From contig JBDKTK010000098.1 in NCBI GenBank assembly GCA_039680225.1, positions 1 to 11,317 of the forward strand: 11,317 nt of DNA. Reading direction: 5' to 3'. Positions 6,459 to 11,317 of this stretch are shown here, piece by piece; within the stretch, counting starts at the first letter, position 1; each line of letters starts with the position of its first letter. Both the position numbers and the translations under genes were made by a program. The notes beneath the pieces were generated by a model that worked only from the letters and a program-made list of their open reading frames with translations, ran no database searches and was not told the origin of the DNA. The DNA comes from JBDKTK01 sp039680225 (GTDB taxonomy: Bacteria > Desulfobacterota > Syntrophia > Syntrophales > UBA4778).

Positions 6459-6845
6459 TTGAAAAAAATAATTCTGCTTATCATGGCGGCGGTCGTGATT
6501 GCGGGTATCGCGTATGCAAAGGACAATGACTACAGAAAAAAGGCGGGCCCTTATGATGTGACAATCAGTTTCGACAGGGCCCCCTCTGCCGGCCGGAATG
6601 ATATCACTGTCAGGGTAAAGGATACGGGCGGCAAGGATGTTACGGACGCCGGAGTCGTCGTGGAATATTCGATGGCGGCTATGCCGGGGATGGCGCCCAT
6701 GACTTATAAAGCGGATGCCGTCCGGAAGGGAGGATCATACCAGGCCCGGATCAATCTTTCCATGGCGGGGCCCTGGACGGTAAACACGAAAATAACGAAA
6801 GACGGGAAGACCCAGTCGGCCAAAATCAACATTGACGCAAGGTGA
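6459..6845 (+). CDS. Small exported YtkA/FixH-like protein
   Basis: A 128-residue protein starting with TTG. Residues 1-20 form a clear signal peptide: two lysines, a hydrophobic core, and an AYA site before Lys21, so it should be periplasmic with no other membrane segment. The rest is a single beta-sandwich-like domain: DVTISFDRAPSAGRNDITV (33-51), the Met-rich stretch YSMAAMPGMAPM (70-81), then GSYQARINLSMAGPWTV (92-108). The Met motif and the closing G-Y...MAGPW pattern are typical of YtkA-like domains, often found beside heavy-metal (copper) RND efflux genes. The Met residues could bind Cu(I) (inference). Its setting here is odd: between ycaO and nifU, while the efflux genes lie 2.6 kb downstream. 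Its stop codon sits inside the nifU ribosome-binding site, so the two genes are coupled. Confidence 0.75.
   Translation: MKKIILLIMAAVVIAGIAYAKDNDYRKKAGPYDVTISFDRAPSAGRNDITVRVKDTGGKDVTDAGVVVEYSMAAMPGMAPMTYKADAVRKGGSYQARINLSMAGPWTVNTKITKDGKTQSAKINIDAR
6839..6845 (+). promoter_or_regulatory. Ribosome-binding site deciding the nifU start
   Basis: AAGGTGA ends 5 nt before ATG 6851 and contains the TGA of the preceding gene. It favours ATG 6851 over the in-frame GTG at 6842, which would overlap this signal. Confidence 0.7.
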
Positions 6846-6850
6846 ACCAT

Positions 6851-7687
6851 ATGTGGGAATACACAGAGAAGGTAAAAGATTTCTTCCTGAACCCGAAAAA
6901 TGTCGGCGAGATTGAAAAGCCCGATGCCACGGGAGAGGTTGGGAGTATCCTTTGCGGAGACGCCCTCAAACTCACGCTCAAGGTGGACAAGGAAACCGGA
7001 AAGATCACGGACGCCAAGTTTCAGACATTCGGGTGCGCTTCCGCCATCGCCAGCTCGTCTGTGCTGACGGAACTTATCAAGGGCAAAACCCTCGAAGAAG
7101 CGGCAACTATCTCCAACCAGGACGTGGCCGATTTCCTCGGCGGGCTCCCCAAGGAAAAGATGCACTGCTCGGTTATGGCCCGCGAGGCTCTCGAAGCCGC
7201 GGTCGCCGACTATAAGGGGCAGAAGAGGGAACCGGAGAAGAAAGAAAAAATAATCTGCCAGTGCTTCGAGGTGTCCGAAGAAAAGATCCGGAAAGTGGCT
7301 ATAGAGAATAGACTCACAACAGCCGAGGAGATCACAAATTACACCAAGGCCGGGGGCGGATGCGGCGCCTGTATTCCGGCGATCGAGGCCATTCTGAAAG
7401 ACGTCTGGTCGATCAAGCCGGCGCCCGAAGTGCCCCGGGCTGCCGGGAAAAAGATGACCAACCTCAAGCGGATCGTCCTCATCCAGGATGTAATTGAGAA
7501 TGAGATCCGCCCGAAGCTGCAGGCGGACGGGGGGGACCTGGACCTGATCGACATAGAAGGCCCCCGTGTTTCAATAGCCCTGAGGGCCATGTGCACGGAT
7601 TGCCCCATGGGCAATGTGACAGTCGAGGGAATCCAGGAGAGGCTCAGGGAAGTGGTGGACAAGGAAATAGTGGTGGTGGCGCAATGA
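6851..7687 (+). CDS. nifU: Fe-S cluster scaffold NifU, full three-domain form
   Basis: A 278-residue cytosolic scaffold. Starting at ATG 6851, the IscU-like domain (1-125) has its cluster-binding cysteines at C35 (ILCGD), C62 (FGCAS) and C106 (HCSVMA), the same numbers as in Azotobacter NifU, which supports this start. The middle domain carries a permanent [2Fe-2S] site, C136-x-C138 and C171-x2-C174 (KAGGGCGAC). The C-terminal Nfu domain has LQADGGDLDLIDIEG (223-237) and CTDCPMG with C248 and C251. All nine conserved cysteines are present, so it should be active. Known role: it receives sulfur from NifS and assembles [2Fe-2S]/[4Fe-4S] clusters for target enzymes. No nitrogenase gene is in the window. 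In many anaerobes NifUS serves general Fe-S assembly, the likely role here. It overlaps nifS by 4 bp (ATGA). Confidence 0.93.
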   Translation: MWEYTEKVKDFFLNPKNVGEIEKPDATGEVGSILCGDALKLTLKVDKETGKITDAKFQTFGCASAIASSSVLTELIKGKTLEEAATISNQDVADFLGGLPKEKMHCSVMAREALEAAVADYKGQKREPEKKEKIICQCFEVSEEKIRKVAIENRLTTAEEITNYTKAGGGCGACIPAIEAILKDVWSIKPAPEVPRAAGKKMTNLKRIVLIQDVIENEIRPKLQADGGDLDLIDIEGPRVSIALRAMCTDCPMGNVTVEGIQERLREVVDKEIVVVAQ

Positions 7688-8877
7688 AACCAATTTACCT
7701 GGACAACAATGCCACGACGGCAATCGCCCCGGAAGTCCTGGCGGCGATGCAGCCCTATCTCGGCGAGCTGTACGGCAACCCATCAAGCATGCACACCTTC
7801 GGCGGCCAGCTGCACCGGAAGGTGGAGGGGGCCAGGGATAAGGTCGCCTCCCTGATCGGGGCGGAGCCGGGCGAGATAATTTTCACGAGCTGCGGGACGG
7901 AAAGCGACAACACGGCGATCATGAGCGCCCTGGAGTCTTTCCCCCAGAAAAGACACGTGATCACGACCCGGGTGGAGCATCCGGCAATCCTGAATTTCTG
8001 CAGGCACCTCCAGAGAAAGGGGTACCGGGTCACATTTGTCCCCGTGGACAAGACGGGTAACCTTGATTTGAAGACCCTTTATGCTTCGGTGGACGAGGAC
8101 ACGGCGATTGTCTCGGTCATGTACGCGAACAACGAGACGGGGGTGATCTTCCCCGTGGCGGAGATCGCGGATTTCCTGAAAAAGCGAGGCATCCTCTTCC
8201 ACACCGACGCCGTGCAGGTTATCGGCAAGGTCCCCGTGGACATGAAAGAGCTTGCGGCGGACATGCTCTCCATCTCCGGCCATAAGCTGCACGCGCCCAA
8301 AGGCATCGGCGTACTGTACGTGCGCAAGGGGACGCGCTTCTATCCCTACCTGATCGGCGGGCATCAGGAGCACGGCAGAAGGGCCGGGACAGAAAACCTC
8401 GCGTCCATAATCGGGCTTGGCAAAGCGGCCGAACTCGCCGGGAAAAATATTGATGAGGAAAAAATTTATGTGAGCCGGCTGCGAGACAGGCTGGAGCAAG
8501 GCCTCATGCAAAGCTGCCCCGACACGCGCATCAACGGCAATCCCGAAAGCCGGCTGCCCAATACATCAAACATCAGCTTTGAGTGGATCGAGGGCGAAGC
8601 AATCCTGTTGAGGCTGAACGAGTACGGGATCTGCGCTTCTTCCGGCTCGGCGTGCAGTTCGGGGTCGCTTGAGCCCAGCCATGTCCTGAGGGCCATGGGG
8701 GTGCCGTTCACAGCTATCCACGGATCGATCAGATTTTCACTGAGCAGGTACAACACGGATGAGGAGATTGACCGCGTTCTGGAGATAATGCCGGGATTAG
8801 TGCACGAACTGCGCCGAATATCACCGTTCAAGCGTGAGAGCATCTGTGAAGTGTTTCCGCGTGCGGAGTCGACCTGA
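7684..8877 (+). CDS. nifS: Cysteine desulfurase NifS
   Basis: A 397-residue PLP enzyme that converts cysteine to alanine and holds the sulfur as a persulfide. It begins YLDNNATT (5-12). T71-E73 lies in SCGTESDN. H99 is the PLP-stacking histidine (VEHPA), D175 and Q178 lie in HTDAVQ, and the PLP lysine is K201 in SGHKLHAPKG. The catalytic Cys is C324 in the loop SSGSACSSGSLEPSHVL, a NifS/IscS (class I) loop. The true start is ATG 7684, overlapping the nifU stop. The same frame is open further upstream (to 7591), but that part lies inside nifU and NifS homology begins at 7684. It provides sulfur to NifU and possibly also to the ThiI-like and YcaO proteins upstream (inference). The operon ends in a terminator 31 bp after the stop. 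Confidence 0.94.
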   Translation: MKPIYLDNNATTAIAPEVLAAMQPYLGELYGNPSSMHTFGGQLHRKVEGARDKVASLIGAEPGEIIFTSCGTESDNTAIMSALESFPQKRHVITTRVEHPAILNFCRHLQRKGYRVTFVPVDKTGNLDLKTLYASVDEDTAIVSVMYANNETGVIFPVAEIADFLKKRGILFHTDAVQVIGKVPVDMKELAADMLSISGHKLHAPKGIGVLYVRKGTRFYPYLIGGHQEHGRRAGTENLASIIGLGKAAELAGKNIDEEKIYVSRLRDRLEQGLMQSCPDTRINGNPESRLPNTSNISFEWIEGEAILLRLNEYGICASSGSACSSGSLEPSHVLRAMGVPFTAIHGSIRFSLSRYNTDEEIDRVLEIMPGLVHELRRISPFKRESICEVFPRAEST

Positions 8878-8908
8878 AATCCTTACTTGTTTATGAATCG
8901 TGTTCTGC

Positions 8909-8944
8909 AAAAACGGAGGTTTCGCGCCTCCGTTTTTTGTTTTG
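8909..8944 (+). terminator. Rho-independent terminator after nifS
   Basis: A stem of A5-CGGAGG (8909-8919) pairs with CCTCCG-T5 (8927-8937) around a 7-nt loop, followed by T-rich sequence to 8944. The A-run on the 5' side means it could also work on the opposite strand, but no minus-strand gene faces it in the window. Confidence 0.9.
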
Positions 8945-9270
8945 ATCAAACCTCCTTAATTTAGGCAGGAATGCTAGACATTCATTCCCGGGTTTGTCGA
9001 CAAAATTTTTGAAAAATAAAAAAATCAAAAATATCATTTACTTGGGAGCTGCCGCGACATGATTTACAGAATCTATATCGATTTACCAGGGATTGCTTTT
9101 GTGTCTGTTACGAAAACGAAATTAAAGCGAAGAGTCCTTTCTCCCCATTAATTAAGCCTTTGTGAAAACGACGGGACGGAATCTGGGTTTCTCTTTTTTG
9201 TTGAACTTATCGACCGATATACTAACCTGTTAAAAATGCTTCTGAATTAACAAGCAAAGGCGAAACTGCC
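8945..9270. other. AT-rich intergenic region without a convincing gene
   Basis: No gene on either strand is convincing. The region holds short palindromes: TTTGATCAAA (8941-8950, at its edge, partly within the terminator tail), GGAATG/CATTCC around a 9-nt loop (8968-8988), and the perfect 12-bp TTTGTCGACAAA (8993-9004). A very AT-rich tract follows (about 9002-9040). It ends with a weak candidate promoter near 9195-9223. Base composition differs clearly from the flanking coding DNA. It most likely holds the control region of the efflux operon downstream, perhaps with decayed sequence. Confidence 0.6.
9195..9252 (+). promoter_or_regulatory. Candidate promoter with a dyad, for the lipoprotein remnant/efflux operon
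   Basis: TATACT at 9218-9223 resembles a -10 box. A T-rich TTTTTG at 9195-9200 sits 17 nt upstream but is a poor -35, as expected for an activator-dependent promoter. Just downstream, TGTTAA (9228-9233) and TTAACA (9247-9252) form a 6-bp inverted repeat with a 13-nt spacer that could be an operator. There is no experimental support, and chance occurrence in AT-rich DNA is possible. Confidence 0.3.
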
Positions 9271-9447
9271 ATGAAATCCAGAGCAATCTTTGCAACATTG
9301 TGGCGGATTTGAGCCTTGCTCTTGGCGGTTGCGCAACTATGCAGAAGGTCTATCACTCTTACTTTGTGAGAGGAAGCATTACCAATAGTCGATGAGCGCT
9401 TTGCCGGGGCCGAAGCGATCTCCGGTGCTGTCGCAAGCGGTCCTTAA
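9271..9447 (+). pseudogene. Decayed small lipoprotein gene (frameshift plus internal deletion)
   Basis: ATG 9271 opens MKSRAIFATLWRI and then hits TGA at 9310. In the frame beginning at 9300, reading continues as LSLALGGCATMQKVYHSYF, a hydrophobic signal with a good lipobox (LGGC), then VRGSIT, and stops at TGA 9393. A third piece, back in the first frame, reads IVDERFAGAEAISGAVASGP and stops at TAA 9445. The first two pieces form a normal lipoprotein N-terminus, with one frame change near 9300. The last resembles the C-terminal end of small lipoproteins of this kind (from memory). The middle of the protein is missing, so a deletion joined the two ends near 9378-9390. The SD of the next gene overlaps its stop, so it was probably the first gene of the efflux operon. 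Confidence 0.6.
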
Positions 9448-9458
9448 GGAGAAAGATC

Positions 9459-10727
9459 ATGCATAACAAATTTAAATTATCATTTGTTGTCCTTGCAGTC
9501 TTTCTTGGCGGTACGGCTCTCGGTGAGGAATATCAGTTGCAGGACCTCGTAAACGAGGCGCTTCTCAACAACCCGGAGGTCCAGGCCTCCCAGGCCCGCA
9601 TCGAGGCATCCCGTTACCGGGTCCCCCAGGCGCGCAGCCTGCCGGACCCGATGTTCATGTTCGGGTACCAGAACGACGGCTTTTCCAAATTCACATACAA
9701 CACTTCGGACGATTCCCAGTTCATGATTTCCGCATCCCAGGCCTTTCCTTTTTACGGGAAGCGCGACCTGAAAGGGAAAATGGCGGAACTGGATTCGGAA
9801 AGCATTCAGGCAGTGCATCGCAATCTTGTCCTGAAGACCGAAGCGAGGGTCAAAGAGCTCTATTACGACCTCTTCCTGGCCTATAAGAGCCTGGACCTGT
9901 TTGTGCAAAGAGGGGAACTGCTCGGCCGGATAGAATCCATTGCCGTCTCCCGCTACTCTTCCGGGGCGGGGACCCAGCAGGAAGTGCTGATGGCGCAGTC
10001 GGAAAAATACATGCTCCTCGAGCGCGAGGAGATGCAGCGGCAAAAAATCGCGGCCCTGGAGGCCGTGCTCGCATCAACACTGGGACGGACTGCGGGCCCT
10101 CTCAAAGGCAGGCCAGCGGAGCCAAAGCCGCAGGTCTTGAACATGGACCTGGAAAAGGCGATTCAAATGCATCTGGACATGTCCCCGGAAATCCAGTCCC
10201 GGGAAAAAATGATCGAGGCCGGCCGGGCGCGGGCCCGGATGGCCCGCAAGGAATATTATCCGGACTTCACGATCAATGCGACTGTCTTCCCCCGGGGCAA
10301 TGACTTCGAAAATATGTGGAGCCTGACAGGCACATTCAATATACCGCTGTATTTTCGCAGCAAGCAGAGCATGGGGGTGAAAGAGGCGGACTCGTCCCTG
10401 GTGCAGGCGGTACGCGAAAAAGATGCGACCCGGAACATGATAGCCGCCACTCTGCGGGAAAATTATTCCATGCTGTCCGCAAGCGAGAAATTAATAGATC
10501 TGTACAGCAAAGGCATAATACCGAAGGCCACCCAGGATTTCGAGCTTGCGATCGCGGGTTATGGCACGGGCAGGACGGAAGCCATTGTCGTGATCACAAG
10601 GGTGAGGACTCTTCTCGATCAGGAGAACCTTTACTGGGGCCAATTGATGGAGCGTGAAAAGGCCGTTGCGCGAATAATGTCCATTACGGGCGGGAACGGG
10701 GCTGCTGCAGTTCAGACGGGAAGATGA
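9459..10727 (+). CDS. TolC/CusC-type outer membrane efflux protein
   Basis: A 422-residue outer-membrane factor of an RND tripartite pump. The signal peptide is residues 1-22 (cleavage probably after ALG), with no lipobox cysteine, so unlike E. coli CusC it should not be lipidated. Two outer-membrane efflux repeats are visible. The first begins at LVNEALLNNPEVQASQARIE (30-49), with LPDP at 61-64 and SQAFPFYGKRDLKGK (93-107). The second begins near DLEKAIQMHLDMSPEIQSRE (230-249), with the paired EYYPDFTI at 265-272 and FNIPLYFR at 293-300. Long amphipathic helices fit the periplasmic tunnel. The start is set by AAGGAG (9446-9451), 7 nt before the ATG. The adaptor gene follows after 20 bp. With its Met-rich adaptor partner, a heavy-metal (Cu/Ag-type) substrate is likely, though not proven. 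Confidence 0.88.
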   Translation: MHNKFKLSFVVLAVFLGGTALGEEYQLQDLVNEALLNNPEVQASQARIEASRYRVPQARSLPDPMFMFGYQNDGFSKFTYNTSDDSQFMISASQAFPFYGKRDLKGKMAELDSESIQAVHRNLVLKTEARVKELYYDLFLAYKSLDLFVQRGELLGRIESIAVSRYSSGAGTQQEVLMAQSEKYMLLEREEMQRQKIAALEAVLASTLGRTAGPLKGRPAEPKPQVLNMDLEKAIQMHLDMSPEIQSREKMIEAGRARARMARKEYYPDFTINATVFPRGNDFENMWSLTGTFNIPLYFRSKQSMGVKEADSSLVQAVREKDATRNMIAATLRENYSMLSASEKLIDLYSKGIIPKATQDFELAIAGYGTGRTEAIVVITRVRTLLDQENLYWGQLMEREKAVARIMSITGGNGAAAVQTGR

Positions 10728-10747
10728 CGGGGCGTCGGGACGGAAGA

Positions 10748-11317
10748 ATGAAACTGAATAAAAGAATGCTGTTTTTTTTGACGGGGGCCCTGGTGTTTGC
10801 TGTCGCGGCTTACCCTGGATCGATATCTGTTATGGCCCAGCATGCCGGGCATACGCCGGCGCCTGCGAAACCCGCGGAATCAATGCCGGGGATGCCCGGC
10901 ATGCCCTCCCAGGAAAAAGCCGCTCCTGAAGCGGCGCAGGAAGCCCCGCGCGTCGAGATACCTCTCGAGAAGCAGCAGCTGATCGGAGTCAAAACAGTCA
11001 AAGTAGCCGTGAGGCCTCTGCAGAAGACGATCCGCACGGTCGGCAAGGTGGAATACGACGAGAGCAGGATCGCCACCGTCAATACCAAGATAGAAGGCTG
11101 GATAGAAAAGCTCTACGTCACTGTCACGGGGCAGTATGTGAAAAAAGGGGCCCCGCTCGTCGAGATATACAGCCCCGAACTGTATGCATCCCAGCAGGAA
11201 TTCCTCACTGTCCTCAAATGGGCGAAGAAGCAGGAGCAGGGAAAGCAGACAGACCAGGTTTCAAAAATGGTTGCGGCTGATACCGAGAGCATCGTTAATG
11301 CCGCCCGCCAGAGGCTC
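10748..11317 (+). CDS. CusB-type RND efflux periplasmic adaptor, N-terminal part (3' end outside window)
   Basis: The frame is open for 190 codons to the window edge. Residues 1-30 look like a signal peptide (KLNKR, hydrophobic core, VMA before Q31). The next stretch is His/Met-rich: HAGH (32-35) and MPGMPGMP (46-53), reminiscent of the flexible metal-binding N-terminus of CusB. Conserved adaptor blocks follow: VGKVEYDESRIATVNTKIEG (98-117), WIEKLYV (118-124), TGQYVKKGAPLVEIYSPELY (127-146) and the start of the helical hairpin at about 147. It would bridge the inner-membrane RND pump and the outer-membrane protein encoded upstream. The ribosome-binding site is weak (CGGAAG at 10741-10746). 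A copper/silver substrate is suggested by the Met-rich tail but not proven. The pump gene should lie beyond the window. Confidence 0.88.
   Translation, partial: MKLNKRMLFFLTGALVFAVAAYPGSISVMAQHAGHTPAPAKPAESMPGMPGMPSQEKAAPEAAQEAPRVEIPLEKQQLIGVKTVKVAVRPLQKTIRTVGKVEYDESRIATVNTKIEGWIEKLYVTVTGQYVKKGAPLVEIYSPELYASQQEFLTVLKWAKKQEQGKQTDQVSKMVAADTESIVNAARQRL

Noticed and set aside
6842..6850. GTG start for nifU three codons before ATG 6851
   Set aside because: It would sit inside the AAGGTGA ribosome-binding site. The ATG start places C35, C62 and C106 at the classical NifU numbers.
7591..7683. Upstream in-frame extension of nifS
   Set aside because: This part lies inside the nifU Nfu domain in another frame. 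NifS homology begins exactly at ATG 7684, which overlaps the nifU stop.
9059..9151. 30-codon open frame starting MIYRIYIDLPGIAF with GGGAG upstream
   Set aside because: Too short, no recognisable family, and in AT-rich intergenic DNA where such frames arise by chance. The spacing of the ribosome-binding site is only fair.

Overview
The window is a tightly packed, entirely plus-strand stretch of bacterial chromosome. Its coding sequence is moderately GC-rich by eye, and it is divided by one AT-rich intergenic region (about 8878-9270). The gene set suggests an anaerobic or microaerophilic Gram-negative bacterium, possibly of the Desulfobacterota (deltaproteobacterial) type. It combines direct sulfhydrylation (MetY, MetX, MetW), a short CysE, a ThiI-like PP-loop protein, a YcaO protein, three-domain NifU with NifS, and an outer-membrane efflux system. 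The taxonomic placement is an inference from gene content only.

Region 1 (1-4073) is a sulfur amino-acid cluster: the 3' end of metY (O-acetylhomoserine sulfhydrylase), cysK, metX, metW and cysE. MetX makes O-acylhomoserine and MetY sulfhydrylates it to homocysteine. CysE makes O-acetylserine and CysK sulfhydrylates it to cysteine. CysE ends in Gly-Ile, the kind of tail that docks in the CysK active site in other bacteria. A block of three consecutive hairpins (1472-1541) separates cysK from metX and looks like a dispersed palindromic repeat.

Region 2 (4074-8877) concerns sulfur transfer and Fe-S assembly: a ThiI-like PP-loop sulfurtransferase joined directly to cysE (TAAATG), a YcaO-family ATP-dependent enzyme, a small exported YtkA/FixH-like protein starting with TTG, full-length nifU, and nifS overlapping nifU by ATGA. 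NifS liberates sulfur from the cysteine made by region 1. NifU is the Fe-S scaffold. ThiI-like and YcaO are plausible consumers of activated sulfur. The ThiI-like reading frame runs 104 bp into ycaO. Removing one C from a C5 run would instead end it just before the ycaO ribosome-binding site, so a frameshift is suspected. A strong intrinsic terminator (8909-8944) closes this block.

Region 3 (8945-11317) begins with AT-rich DNA holding short palindromes and a weak candidate promoter. It continues with the remains of a small lipoprotein gene (9271-9447: frameshifted, with an apparent internal deletion), then a TolC/CusC-type outer-membrane factor and the first 190 residues of a CusB-type periplasmic adaptor with a His/Met-rich N-terminus. 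This looks like the start of a heavy-metal (Cu/Ag-type) RND efflux operon that continues beyond the window.

The most intriguing unit is the ThiI-like/YcaO pair placed between cysteine synthesis and NifUS, with no TfuA, ThiF/E1-like partner or precursor peptide visible. It is a candidate sulfur-insertion system of unknown target.
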